Positions 1-11,085 of a stretch of 64,000 bases of DNA are shown here, piece after piece. The stretch lies in contig OZ231126.1 in assembly GCA_965153355.1 (NCBI GenBank), positions 58,714,001 through 58,778,000 on the forward strand, read 5' to 3'. The translations under genes were made by a program, and so were the position numbers. The notes under the pieces were generated by a model. It ran no database searches. It saw only the letters and a program-made list of their open reading frames with translations, and was not told where the DNA came from. Numbering within the stretch: the first letter of the stretch is position 1; each line of letters starts with the position of its first letter. Source of the stretch: Flaccisagitta enflata (lineage: Eukaryota; Chaetognatha; Sagittoidea; Aphragmophora).

Positions 1-270
1 ATTTTTTTTATCAATTATGTAAAATTTTCTGCTCAATCTGATGAGTAAAAAATAAAGTCCTGATGAAGTCAACTCAAAAATTAAAGAATAAAAGAAGCAA
101 ATATGTTCAAGTATTGATCGTTGATTTTTTATGAATCAAATAAAATCAAGATGTGTAAAAACTATCCTCCAGTCTTAGTCGTCTTTGCTCCCATCGTACT
201 GTATCATGAGATCAATAGTGTCAGTTGATCAGTCTAGCTGTCTTTTCCTATTTTGCAATCCTCCTTATTC

Positions 271-541
271 TTTTTAGTTGCGGACACGCTTTGTCCATCT
301 GTCGGTCTGTTGGTTCGTTGGTCCGTCAGTCCATTGTTCCGTCAGCACAAGTTGAAAAGTGGGGAAACGCGCATATCTGCCCCTGCCCACCCGTCCGCAA
401 CTGGTATTGGCCGTGTATCCGTCTTTGTTCCCTCTTTTTGGGCAGCGGCCCCAAACGGGATGGATGTCCTGTAGGACACAGGGGTATAGTTTGGCGATCT
501 GGCTATTAGACTGGATTACCGTGTATCCGGCCGTGTTTTTA
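271..541 (+). mobile_element. Family A element (copy A1) interrupted by a family C end
   Basis: The element begins TTTTTAGTTGCGGACACGC, runs through a GTCCGTCGG-rich tract and the motif CCCACCCGTCCGCAACTGG, and ends GGCCGTGTATCCG-CTTTGTT. A family C end (GGGCAGCGGCCCC followed by GTCCTGTAGGACACAGGGG) lies at about 437-486, and a second copy of the A end follows (GTGTATCCGGCCGTG, about 520-536). The usual tail hairpin is cut: the second arm AACTCTATAAGAG is missing. It has no coding content. Family names A and B are local to this annotation. Confidence 0.7.
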
Positions 542-1010
542 GAAGAACCAAGTTCATATGAACGTAAAGCTTGAAATCCTCAAAAATTTTAAGAACATGC
601 TAAGAATATTGAAAGGCTACGTACATTTTGATTTTTTTCCCCATCTCCAAACCCTTTGATTTTATTCCCCCCCCCCCCACCGGGGGGATGGGGATTGCTT
701 AACCCATTACGCGCTTGTAAAAATATCAATTAAATTTTTTAAATAAAGAAAAAAACAACCTGGATGTTTTTTATTTCATTCTATTTTCATTATTCTTGAT
801 ATTCATTTAGAACATAAAACCTTCATTTAGAACATAAAACCTGCTGTTTAGTAGTTTCATTAACATTTTTCTTCACTTTCTCCTAGAAGACAATTTAAGA
901 ACGCTCTTAGATAAGGGTTAAAAATATATTGATTTAGGATGTTTAAGCCTTGAAACAGCTAAAAGTTTAAGAACATTGGAGGCTTGCCCAAAAAGTGACG
1001 TTCTAATAAA
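542..1010. other. AT-rich gap with a degraded family E-like repeat
   Basis: No gene is seen. The stretch contains a short homopolymer-C run at about 669-680 and a direct repeat of CATTTAGAACATAAAACCT at about 800-845. Phrases such as TTAAGAACATGCTAAGAAT and AAGAACATTGGAGGCTTG resemble the ends of family E elements found intact elsewhere in the window. Confidence 0.4.
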
Positions 1011-1011
1011 A

Positions 1012-1075
1012 ACAAGGCCGGATACACGGCTACCCTAGTCGCGTGCGGGTGGGCAGGAGCAGTGCTGGAGAAGGT
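1012..1075 (-). mobile_element. Family B head fragment
   Basis: The sequence shows AACAAGGCCGGATACACGGC, then AGTCGCGTGCGGGTGGGCAGG, which is the family B head with the exact AGTCGCGTGC motif. The middle and tail are absent, replaced by family C-type sequence. This is a truncated copy. Confidence 0.6.
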
Positions 1076-1330
1076 CACTAGGGCATCTGGGCAGGAGCCT
1101 TATGCTCAACTAGTCATCCAAGTGCTGATTCAAGGTCTGGAGGGCAGATCTGAGGCCTAGAGGGCTAAATTGAGGCCTGGGAGGGCTAATTTGAAGTCTG
1201 GAAGGGCTGATTTGAGGCTTTTATGGTCAATGGGGGGGACAGACGGAAGGACGGATGGAGGAACAGACGTCTCGTAATTCCCCCCTGTGTTCTACAGGAC
1301 ATCAGCCCTTTGGGGCCGCTGCCCAAAAAG
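1076..1330. mobile_element. Family C element, right end with short internal repeats
   Basis: The right end (1283-1326, on the minus strand) matches the family C end, with GGGCAGCGGCCCC and GTCCTGTAGAACACAG. The interior has several units of about 20 bp like GAGGGCTAATTTGAGGCCTG. The matching left end is not visible, so the copy is truncated or merged with the neighbouring family B fragment. Confidence 0.6.
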
Positions 1331-1374
1331 CTGAAAAAAAGCCGAAATGTAATATTCGCAAAAGCGTTAGATGG

Positions 1375-2465
1375 TCAGCGGTACCTGTGCCCTTTTTGGG
1401 CAGCGGCTCCTTTTGGGCAGCGGCCCCGGAGGGGTCGATGACCTATGGTTCCACACAGGGCAATTTTTCCGATCTAATGTCAGTGTCCCCCCCCCTCGAA
1501 GCCCCAAATCAGGCCTCTCAGACCTCAAAGCAGGCCTCTCAGACCTCAAATCAGGCCCCTCAGACCCCAAATCAGGCCTCTCGGACCCCCAATCAGGCCT
1601 CTCGGATTCAAACTCAGGCCTCTCAGATTCAAAATCAGACCTCCCAGATCCCAAATCAGGCCTCTCAAACTACAAATCAAGCATCTGGGATCCCAAATCA
1701 GGCCTCTCAGACCCCAAATCAGGCCTCTTAGACCTCTTCAAAATCAGACCTCCCAGATCCCAAATCAGGCCTCTCAAACTACAAATCAAGCATCTGGGAT
1801 CCCAAATCAGGCCTCTCAGACCCCAAATCAGGCTTTTCAGACCCCAGATCAGGTCTCTCAGACCTCAAAGCAGGCCTCTAAGACCACAAATCCGGCCTAT
1901 TTGACCCCAAATCAGGCCTCTCAGACCTCAAATCAGGCCTCTCAGACCCCCAATCAGGCCTCTCGGATTCAAACTCAGGCCTCTCAGATTCAAAATCAGA
2001 CCTCCCAGATCCCAAATCAGGCCTCTCAAACTACAAATCAAGCATCTGGGATCCCAAATCAGGCCTCTCAGACCCCAAATCAGGCCTCTTAGACCTCTTC
2101 TCAGGCTTCTTAAGCCTTAACTCAGGCCTCCCAGACCCCCAATCAGGCCTCTCGGATTCAAAATCAGGCCTCTCGGATTCAAAATCAGGCCTCCCAGACC
2201 CCAAATCAGGCCTCTCAAACTACAAATCAAGCGTCTGGGATCCCAAATCAGGCCTCTCAGACCCCAAATCAGGCCTCTCAGACCTCTTTTCAGGCTTCTT
2301 AACCCTTAACTCAGGCCTCCCAGACCTCTGATCAGGCCTCTCACACCTCAGATCAGACCTTATGGACCCCAGATCAGACCTCTCAGACCCCAAGATCATG
2401 CCCCTCCCAAGCAAAATTGCCTGTGTGGAATCATGGGTCATCGGCCCCTCGGGCCCGCTGCCCCA
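1375..2465. mobile_element. Family C element with inverted ends and minisatellite core
   Basis: The left end (about 1413-1465) reads GGGCAGCGGCCCCGGAGGGG then GATGACCTATGGTTCCACAC. The right end (about 2399-2463) is its inverse. Between them are dozens of diverged units of about 22 bp around the phrase CAAATCAGGCCTCTCAGAC, with a longer segment (near 1585-1735) repeated again near 1945-2090. Because the unit length is close to a multiple of three, long proline, serine and glutamine-rich frames appear by chance. I see no transposase and no independent coding evidence. Confidence 0.75.
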
Positions 2466-2533
2466 TTACTAACCTACAATATAAATGATATCAATGGGGG
2501 CATCGGGAACCTTTGACCGTAATGACATGACGG

Positions 2534-3305
2534 CCTGTTTTTTGGTCCCAGCGGTACCTGTACCCTTTTTGGTCAGCGGTACCTGTCCTTTGAGCAGCGG
2601 CTCGTCTCCATACCTCCCCCTCAAATCCCAGTCCCGAGGCCCAAATTCCAGTCTCAGTAAATCTGATTTTAGGGCCCAAATTCCCATGCCTCAAAGGCCC
2701 AATCTAGCCTCCCAGGGCCTAAATCCTAGCCTGGAGGCCCAGATTTCAACCGTGAAGCCCAAATCTCAGCCTCAAGGTCAAAATCTCCGCCAAGAGGCCA
2801 GATCCCGAGCCTTGAGGGGCCCAAATCTCAGCCTCCCAGGCTGGGATTTGAGCCTTGAGGCTAGGACCCAGGCGGCCAGGCTGGGATTTGGGCAACCAGA
2901 GACTGGGTGGGCCTTGGGTCTGGGGCTGGGGGGGACGGAGGAGGAGGAGGAGAAGAAGGAGGGAGAAAATCCCCATATGTGTGAAAGCATGAGTCATCGA
3001 CTCATCGGGGCCGCTGCCTGCTCTCCCTCCTTCAACCACAACCAACAGGCAGGCGGGTGCTGGCCATCTCGCAGCTTTGCAACTATTAAGTAGGTTGGGG
3101 TAGAAGTTGAGGGGGTAGCAGGGCAGCGGCCTCGAAGGGGTCGATGACCTATGCTTTCACACATATGGGAATTTTCTCCTCCTTCTTCTCCTCCTCCTCC
3201 TCCTCCGCCCCCCCTAGCCCTCAGCCTTGAGGCCCATATCCCTTGAGGCTGGAATTTGGGCCTTGAGGTTGAGATTTGGGCCTTGAGGTTGGGATTTGGA
3301 CCTCG
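2534..3305. mobile_element. Two family C ends in inverted, inside-out arrangement
   Basis: A right-type end lies at 2966-3020 and a left-type end at 3121-3175. Both carry GTCGATGA-CTATGCTTTCACACATATGGG-like sequence, and they face away from each other. Minisatellite units built on CAAATCTCAGCCTTGAGGCC lie outside both ends. The 100-bp spacer itself forms inverted arms (CTGCTCTCCCTCCTTCAACC against GGTAGAAGTTGAGGGGGTAGCAG). This is either two adjacent truncated elements or one element whose true boundaries are the outer repeats. No gene is seen. Confidence 0.6.
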
Positions 3306-3339
3306 ACCGACATTGAGTGCACGCAACTAAAAATTGTTC

Positions 3340-3823
<484 letters not shown>

Positions 3824-3990
3824 GCGTTTTACTATTTCATTTTCATTTGTAATGTCATTTCCCATGCGTTTTCGTTATAAAGAAAAAAAAAACATTGTTT
3901 CTACCGTAACTGGCAATGGCAGGGGCGTTCCCCTTGAGGCAACAGTAACCGACCGACGGACTACACGCTGTATTTTGTCTCAGAATACTG

Positions 3991-4375
3991 TTTATAAGAA
4001 CATCAGCCTCAGATTTCGTGAAAAAATAAGAACATCCTAAGAACATGCTCAGGCTCAGATTTTGGCATTAATATATACAAAAGTATGCTTTGATATAATT
4101 TTTCAAGGAAACAATCAAAAAATGTTATACCGAATCCTTCAACCTAAACAATTATACCAGTTACCTTTATTATTTTCATTTTTTGTAATTTGATAACTTA
4201 CAAAAACAAAATTTTGTATAGACTGAGAATAAAGTACATTTATGAATAGCTAGCAACTATAATAAAGAATCTTGAATGCTACAAAAATAAGAATAGGTTT
4301 AGAATGTTTGAGCCTGAAAATCAGTTAAAAAATGAGAACGCTGAGCCTCACTTCAAAAAACTGTGTTCTTATAAA
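3991..4375. mobile_element. Family E inverted-repeat element, non-coding
   Basis: The ends are TTTATAAGAACA (3991-4002) and TGTTCTTATAAA (4364-4375), perfectly inverted over 12 bp. Inside are second inverted motifs (CAGCCTCAG near the left end, CTGAGCCTCA near the right). The remainder is AT-rich with repeated ATAAGAACATCCTAAGAACATG phrases. No ORF of interest is present. Related copies occur near 27270, 34090 and 35240. Confidence 0.65.
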
Positions 4376-4980
4376 AAATACGGTGTGTATAAGCTATGTC
4401 AATGAGTAAATAGGGTTTTACCGGGGCATCCTCTGAATCACAAAATTTGTGCTTAAGTTAAAACTATTTCCACTGAAGCACACTCTAGTGCTTCAGTGGA
4501 ATGAGAAACAACTAGTGTTTTTTTGTAATTCGAGCTTTAGTGGAATTAGACATAACTGGTTTTGTTACAGTAAAAAAGATAGTCAAAGTAATCTTTTTTG
4601 CCACCTCCCTCTTTATCTCTACTTTAGAATACTTGACATGAAAACAAAATATGTTTTAACATCAACTTGATTTTAAATCGTTTTTAAAAAATACATGTGA
4701 AAAAAACTTATTTTCATTCAGAAAGAGAATAATCTATATGTTAGAAAAAAATTTACAATATAAACAAGATTGAAACAAAAAAAATTGGAGATATTCAAAA
4801 ATGACAAATTAAATAACAACTAGGTAAACTAGGTAGTGCTTCAGTGGAATAAGTTTTGACTGGCTTTTTTCTCTCAGAGTTCATGATTCAGTGGATAGAC
4901 CGTTTTACCGTTATACTCATTTTTGTCTCTTGACTTCTCTTTCAGAAATCTATCGTTTGTGTTTCTGCGTTCTTGCGTTG

Positions 4981-5027
<47 letters not shown>

Positions 5028-5330
5028 CAGACAGACAGAAAGAAAACATCTTGAAGCTATTTGCCTACTGCTGTCTAAACAAAGGAAAAGGGAGTTTCAC
5101 TGGATTTGGATACAAAAACAAGTTTGACCCTAAAATACAGAACGACAAATCTTACCAAGGAGTAAGAAAACTGTTGAAATTACATAATAGTCAGGCCAGG
5201 GACGATTTTCACTGTATTGGGAGAATCAGAACTGAATGGGGTTTTGATCAAAGCTGCAAAACTGAAAAAACTGGAAACGTGGAGGTGGGAGGGACGTTGA
5301 CCGGCGTTCAGCAGTGAAGATGAAAACTAA
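4376..5330. other. Gene-free stretch with a (GA)n/(GACA)n tract
   Basis: AT-rich sequence in which GTGCTTCAGTGGAAT recurs (about 4488, 4836). A (GA)n run at about 4985-5024 passes into GACA units at about 5026-5039. The frames here are short and not protein-like. Confidence 0.5.
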
Positions 5331-7078
5331 GGCTTGGGTGGGTTGGGTGGTTGGTGGGATTTTGTATTGGTCGTTGGTGATTTTGATGCACGGTGTTGGT
5401 GTTTTGGGTGGGTTGGGTGGTTGGTGGGATTTTGTATTGGTCGTTGGTGATTTTGATGCACGGTGTTGGTGTTTTGGGTGGGTTGGGTGGTTGGTGGGAT
5501 TTTGTATTGGTCGTTGGTGATTTTGATGCACGGTGTTGGTGTTTTGGGTGGGTTGGGTGGTTGGTGGGATTTTGTATTGGTCGTTGGTGATTTTGATGCA
5601 CGGTGTTGGTGTTTTGGGTGGGTTGGGTGGTTGGTGGGATTTTGTATTGGTCGTTGGTGATTTTGATGCACGGTGTTGGTGTTTTGGGTGGGTTGGGTGG
5701 TTGGTGGGATTTTATATTGGTCGTTGGTGATTTTGATGCACGGTGTTGGTGTTTTGGGTGGGTTGGGTGGTTGGTGGGATTTTATATTGGTCGTTGGTGA
5801 TTTTGATGCACGGTGTTGGTGTTTTGGGTGGGTTGGGTGGTTGGTGGGATTTTGTATTGGTCGTTGGTGATTTTGATGCACGGTGTTGGTGTTTTGGGTG
5901 GGTTGGGTGGTTGGTGGGATTTTATATTGGTCGTTGGTGATTTTGATGCACGGTGTTGGTGTTTTGGGTGGGTTGGGTGGTTGGTGGGATTTTATATTGG
6001 TCGTTGGTGATTTTGATGCACGGTGTTGGTGTTTTGAGGTGGGTTGGGTGGTTGGTGGGATTTTGTATTGGTCGTTGGTGATTTTGATGCACGGTGTTGG
6101 TGTTTGAGGTGGGTTGGGTGGTTGGTGGGATTTTGTATTGGTCGTTGGTGATTTTGATGCACGGTGTTGGTGTTTTGGGTGGGTTGGGTGGTTGGTGGGA
6201 TTTTATATTGGTCGTTGGTGATTTTGATGCACGGTGTTGGTGTTTTGGGTGGGTTGGGTGGTTGGTGGGATTTTATATTGGTCGTTGGTGATTTTGATGC
6301 ACGGTGTTGGTGTTTTGGGTGGGTTGGGTGGTTGGTGGGATTTTATATTGGTCGTTGGTGATTTTGATGCACGGTGTTGGTGTTTTGGGTGGGTTGGGTG
6401 GTTGGTGGGATTTTATATTGGTCGTTGGTGATTTTGATGCACGGTGTTGGTGTTTTGGGTGGGTTGGGTGGTTGGTGGGATTTTATATTGGTCGTTGGTG
6501 ATTTTGATGCACGGTGTTGGTGTTTTGGGTGGGTTGGGTGGTTGGTGGGATTTTATATTGGTCGTTGGTGATTTTGATGCACGGTGTTGGTGTTTTGGGT
6601 GGGTTGGGTGGTTGGTGGGATTTTATATTGGTCGTTGGTGATTTTGATGCACGGTGTTGGTGTTTTGGGTGGGTTGGGTGGTTGGTGGGATTTTTTATTG
6701 GTCGTTGGTGATTTTGATGCACGGTGTTGGTGTTTTGGGTGGGTTGGGTGGTTGGTGGGATTTTGTATTGGTCGTTGGTGATTTTGATGCACGGTGTTGG
6801 TGTTTTGGGTGGGTTGGGTGGTTGGTGGGATTTTGTATTGGTCGTTGGTGATTTTGATGCACGGTGTTGGTGTTTTGGGTGGGTTGGGTGGTTGGTGGGA
6901 TTTTGTATTGGTCGTTGGTGATTTTGATGCACGGTGTTGGTGTTTTGGGTGGGTTGGGTGGTTGGTGGGATTTTGTATTGGTCGTTGGTGATTTTGATGC
7001 ACGGTGTTGGTGTTTTGGGTGGGTTGGGTGGTTGGTGGGATTTTGTATTGGTCGTTGGTGATTTTGATGCACGGTGCG
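5331..7078. repeat. 70-bp minisatellite, about 25 near-identical units
   Basis: Each unit contains GGGTGGGTTGGGTGGTTGG, then GGTCGTTGGTGATTTTGATG and CACGGTGTTGGTG. Units differ mainly at one base (TTTT-G/A/T-TATTGG); two junctions near 6035 and 6105 carry GAGGTGGG variants. Because 70 is not divisible by three, every frame cycles through the same peptides, giving apparent ORFs on both strands that I do not regard as genes. G-type units sit at both ends and A-type units in the middle, as expected from recent unit-by-unit expansion. The plus strand is extremely G/T rich. Confidence 0.97.
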
Positions 7079-7126
7079 ACGGACCGACAAAGCGGGGTGT
7101 AGAGTCGCGTAGCACGCGACTAAAAA
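7079..7126 (-). mobile_element. Family B tail bounding the 70-bp array
   Basis: The sequence GACAAAGCGGGGTGTAGAG is followed by AGTCGCG-TAGCA-CGCGACT and TAAAAA, the family B tail hairpin. Its position right after the array suggests that the 70-bp repeat is the expanded core of a family B element. A convincing head is not seen at about 5322 (only AACTAAGGCTTGGGTGGG), so the left boundary is uncertain. Confidence 0.65.
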
Positions 7127-7371
7127 GTGAGCAGTTCGATTCTGAGAGAACCGTAGACCATGCTTTTGTCGCTACTTGTTTCGTCGTCTCGTCTCCACCT
7201 TTGCCATCGCCCAAGTCGCAATTTGCAATTTGTGCCAACTGGTTTTTCCCTTTCACATCTCCGGCTTGGTTTTTCCCGGTCGCATATTTCACTTTTCTTG
7301 TTTTTCTCTTCCTGATTGCTCTTTTGTCTTTCCGTGGCAGATGAGGATGGGAGGATTGAGTTGAGGTGACG

Positions 7372-7965
7372 ACGCATCTGTCTCTTTCTCGTTTGGTGAC
7401 TTTGCATCTGTCACTGTCTCGTTTGGTGACTGCCCTTCTGTTTTATTTTGTTTGGTGACTGTGCATTTGTCACTTTCTTGTTTGGTGACTGCGGATCTAT
7501 CACTGTCTCGTTTGGTGACTGCCCTTCTGTTTTATTTTGTTTGGTGACTGTGCATTTGTCTCTTTCTCGTTTGGTGACTTTGCATCTGTCACTTTCTCGT
7601 TTGGTGACTTTGCATCTGTCACTTTCTCGTTTGGGGACTGCGCTTCTGTCACTTTCTCGTTTGGTGACTGCCCACCTGTTTTATTTTGTTTGGTGACTGT
7701 GCATCTGTCACTTTCTCGTTTGGTGACTGCACATCTGTCACTTTCTCTTTTGGTGACTTTGCATCTGTCACCTTCTCATTTGGTGACTGCCCATCTGTTT
7801 TATTTTGTTTGGTGACTGTGCATTTGTCACTTTCTCGTTTGGTGACTGCGCATCTATCACTGTCTGGTTTGGTGACTATGCAACTGTCACTGTCTCATTT
7901 GGTGAATAGCCATCTGTCACTTTTCTCGTTTGGTGAATACGCATCTGTCACTTTCTCATTTGACC
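7372..7965. repeat. 30-bp minisatellite, about 20 units
   Basis: The unit is close to CACTTTCTCGTTTGGTGACT plus GCGCATCTGT. Some units carry TGTTTTATTTTG instead of CACTTTCTCG. Because 30 is a multiple of three, three long repetitive frames stay open, but there is no sign of a real gene. A homologous array is at 57960-58556. Confidence 0.9.
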
Positions 7966-8504
7966 TTTGAAAATGGGAACAGTCTGGGCTCTGTAGCTTT
8001 AAGTGTTTAGCCTTTAGATCTTCACTCTTTTGAAATTTTTGACAACTGTCGCGTTTAGTGAAGATGGAATTTCTCGATCTTTTAGTCTGAAATTGACTGA
8101 AGTTGATTATCGACTTTAAGGAGCTTAAGAAGCTTTCAGAAGCTTTGTCCGTCCGTCCGTGGGTCCGTCTGTCCTGCAGTATTGGTCCGACCGTGGTGAT
8201 CAAGTTTAAAAGTGCGAAAACGCGAATATTTGATGTTGCCGCTGTGACTGTCTGTATGTGTTAGTGTGTGTGATGAGGATTCTATTCATCCTATATAAAA
8301 CTCACACAATTATCCAAATAAGAAACATTGTGGGGTGGGTGAGTGTGTGTAGTGGTGTTGTATGCCCCTGTCCACCCGTCCTCAACGATATCGTGACCCT
8401 GCGTCACTTATATTAATGGCAAATTGATACCACTTCCCAACAACCATTTTGTTCAAACGAAGAGTTCAAATGGTTTGAAGCACGATGTACCGACTTGATG
8501 ACGC

Positions 8505-8707
8505 CCAAGGCCGGATACAAGGCTACCCAAGCCGCTTGCGGGTGGGCTGGCGGGCATGGGTGAGCCAAAGTTTGGGCAGGAGTAATAACGCAATAGCCGC
8601 CCGAAAACACCTAAAAAGCGTGTGTTACGGACTAACAGACCCGCAGACAGACTGACCGACCATTAGAAATGGCGGATCATCAAGTCGCTTGCACGCGGCT
8701 AAAAAAT
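8505..8707 (-). mobile_element. Family B element (copy B2) inside the duplication
   Basis: The head is CAAGGCCGGATACAAGGCTACC, then GCCGCTTGCGGGTGGGC. The tail is AGTCGCTTGCACGCGGCTAAAAAA, a hairpin with one G-T pair. It is shared with copy B (59097-59286), so it predates the duplication. Confidence 0.7.
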
Positions 8708-9035
8708 CTCGTCTTTCAAATTCATAAGTCAAAAAATTGATCCCACAGTTTGTGGTTTAGTTAAAAACTCGATGTTGTTTTTGCAACCGACTGAGCTGTG
8801 GCACCAAAAAACGTTTCAAACAGTGCCGTTACACCTTCACTTGACATTTTACATTCTGACATTTGTGTAGCCTTTGAAATGAAAGAATCATGGCAGTTTG
8901 TTCGTTTGTGAGTATGTCTGAATGTTTGAGCTATGCGAGTCAGCGAGTGTATTTAAGGATGTCATGATGGAAACGCCGCGGCGATTATATTGACAAAACA
9001 TTATAAATCTGGACTTGTTCACTTGTCCGTTTCAG

Positions 9036-9156
9036 GCGATCGCGGCTTTGTTCATCGCTCAACTTCACGGAATTTCGTTGGACGTGGGACAAATCATCAC
9101 CATCTCACTCACGGCAACGTTGGCCTCCATTGGAGCCGCGGGAATACCAACTGCCG
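9036..9156 (+). CDS. SLC1-family (excitatory amino acid transporter) exon, copy A, penultimate
   Basis: This exon encodes 40 codons plus one base. It starts after a pyrimidine-rich acceptor (CCGTTTCAG) and ends at a GTAAGA donor in phase 1. The peptide includes [28 protein letters not shown] sequence, the transmembrane 7 and hairpin-2 region of SLC1 sodium-coupled glutamate/aspartate transporters, which forms part of the substrate and sodium site. It joins in frame with 11564-11949 across a 2.4-kb intron. Earlier exons are not in the window upstream of this copy. Copy B (59888-60008) encodes the same peptide, with two synonymous differences. Family assignment is strong; the paralogue cannot be named. 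Confidence 0.88.
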
Positions 9157-9246
<90 letters not shown>

Positions 9247-9253
9247 GAGAGAG
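9157..9253. repeat. (GA)n microsatellite at the splice donor
   Basis: The tract begins within the donor sequence itself (GTAAGAGAGAGA). Copy B has a shorter tract starting GTATGAGAGA (60009-60056). The length difference sits at intron position 5 onward. Confidence 0.9.
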
Positions 9254-9435
9254 ATGGACCCGTGCCATGATCAGATGAATGGCCCCACGATCGGCATGAC
9301 AGAGTCATTACGCATCCCAAAGAGCTGCTTGGTCACATCCATAATAGGAGACCACACATAGCATCGATTAAATTAGTTCGATAGTGATACATCGATAATC
9401 CGCTGAAAACGTCGGCGAATGATTTTCTGGTTCAA

Positions 9436-9598
9436 ACAAGGCCGGATACACGGCCACCACTTGCGGACGGGTGGGCAGGGGCGGGAATGCGCGTTTTCCC
9501 ACTTGTCGACTCGATCATTACGGACCGACGGACGGACCGACGGACGAACCGACGGACGGACAAAGCCTCTTATAGAGTTGCGTGTCCGCAACTAAAAA
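9436..9598 (-). mobile_element. Family A element (copy A2), complete
   Basis: The head is ACAAGGCCGGATACACGGCC, then CTTGCGGACGGGTGGGCAGG. The middle is GGACGGACCGAC-rich. The tail is AGTTGCG-TGTC-CGCAACT followed by AAAAA. The orthologous insertion in copy B is at 63098-63258, so this insertion is older than the duplication. Confidence 0.85.
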
Positions 9599-9614
9599 GA
9601 AAATCTGAGCATAA

Positions 9615-10218
9615 GTCGAGGTGCAAACGAAGGACAAATTAGAGGAATCAAAACATTTTTTCCAATATTTTAAATTTTACAAATCTAGACTTTTTTCATC
9701 AAACAATATCATTGTTATGTTACATTGTTTTTAGTTTTGCATAGAAAATCATTTTAAGATAAAAAAAAAGAGCGCTGAGCAAGTGAAGAGGGGAGAAAAA
9801 GAAGGAAATCATTAGAAAATTTAATTTTGCAACTTGACTTGTTTTAGGGAAAATTCTAAGACTCTCTCTAAATGCAAAATTTTGTATTTTCAAAAACTCA
9901 TTCTAAGAACATATAAGATGAGGGCCATGTTCTTAGAAATGCAAAATTGTTCAATTTGTTCAAGTCTTAGAATTTTCCTTTCACAGGTTTTGAATTTTTG
10001 CTCTACTATCTTTAAAGGAATCTATTATTTCCAGTAATTCTTTCTTGTCTTCGTCAATAGAACAAAGCAACGCCTTCATCAAACTAGGGATTCTTTTACT
10101 AATAAAGTAATATAAAACTACAGAATTACAAATTTCATTAAAAAAATCATTAGATAGTTATAAATAAAGTTATGAAAAGAGACTGAAACCAAAATTTTAT
10201 CTTTATTTGCACCTCGAC
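9615..10218. mobile_element. Inverted-repeat insertion, present only in copy A
   Basis: The ends GTCGAGGTGCAAA (9615-9627) and TTTGCACCTCGAC (10206-10218) are perfect 13-bp inverted repeats. In copy B the flanks are nearly contiguous (CTGAGCATCAAGCCATTT near 63266-63284), so that site is the empty site. Inside is a foldback with arms GGAAAATTCTAAGACT (9848-9863) and its inverse (9963-9978). No transposase frame is seen, so this is non-autonomous. Confidence 0.75.
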
Positions 10219-10253
10219 ATTTATAAAGCCATTTAATTTTTCATCCCAGCTCA

Positions 10254-11058
10254 ATTAGCTCAAGGCAATTTCTCCTATAAAGTGAAAAACATAGTTTGGC
10301 AAGCAAAAAAACACAGTTTTTTCCCACCAATCATTTTGTTGATGATAATAACTGTTCTGACACATTCCCTGGGACCAAATGTCTAACATACATGCTTCAT
10401 AATCAAGATTTTGATAGATTAGATGGCCAAAAGTAGAGCCAAATAAGCCTATTTTCCCCGTCACACTTGCGTCACACTTCATATCTACTATGATAAAGAC
10501 ACCAAGAAATTGTCAAGCCTATCCAACTATGGGTCATTTTTGTACCATTACTATCCCTAAAGAAACATCAAAAATTTCATGGTGATCAGTGGTCATAAAC
10601 TATGGAAAAAGTTTGCTCATAGTTGATTTGTCAAATATGAAAAAATATTTAATCTTGATATAGAAATATGCTGTACACAAAAAAGCATACTTTTAAGTGT
10701 GATGGAAAATTTCTTTTTTCCCCCTGTTTAGTAAAGACATAACCCAGGTTACATGCCAAATTTCAGACCTTCATGTCTGTTCTAGCCGGAGATATTCATT
10801 TTTTAGAAAAGTGTCCTATCGAGTTAACACCTTGTCACACTATGTCACACTGTTTTTCATAAAAAGTCATATGATTAAACACAGTTTAAGACTTTAAGGG
10901 ATTTTTTCAGTGTGACTAGAAAAAGTATCAAATTCTGAGCCTAGAACCAAAATTTTAAGTTGATAGATGCAACTATCATTGAATTATATCATTTTTTTCA
11001 ATGTTAACTCAATCAGGCATTAAATTTTTGCCGGCCCGGTTTTTAGGAGAAATTGCCT
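10254..11058. mobile_element. Second inverted-repeat insertion in the copy A intron
   Basis: The left end AGGCAATTTCTCCTA (about 10263) and the right end TAGGAGAAATTGCCT (ending 11058) are inverted. Copy B reads straight from CCCAGCTCAAT into CTTTTTCTCACTCGCG (63290 region), so it lacks the insert. CTCAAT occurs on both sides here and may be the target duplication. The interior is AT-rich and non-coding, with scattered TTGTCACACTATGTCACACTG-like direct repeats. Confidence 0.65.
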
Positions 11059-11085
11059 CAATCTTTATCTCACTCGCGATTCTTC

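Noticed and set aside
1255-2441. Repetitive QASQT and SERPDL-type ORFs
   Set aside because: Translation of the family C minisatellite; both strands look equally coding.
5327-7292. Long proline/histidine-rich and glycine/tryptophan-rich ORFs on both strands
   Set aside because: They are produced by the 70-bp array, which is open in all frames; the peptides recur with the array period and no start, splice or codon signal supports a gene.
7448-7970. FGDCASVTFSFGD-type repeat protein
   Set aside because: The 30-bp unit keeps frames open by arithmetic; three frames are equally open and no exon signals are present. The same holds at 57957-58587.
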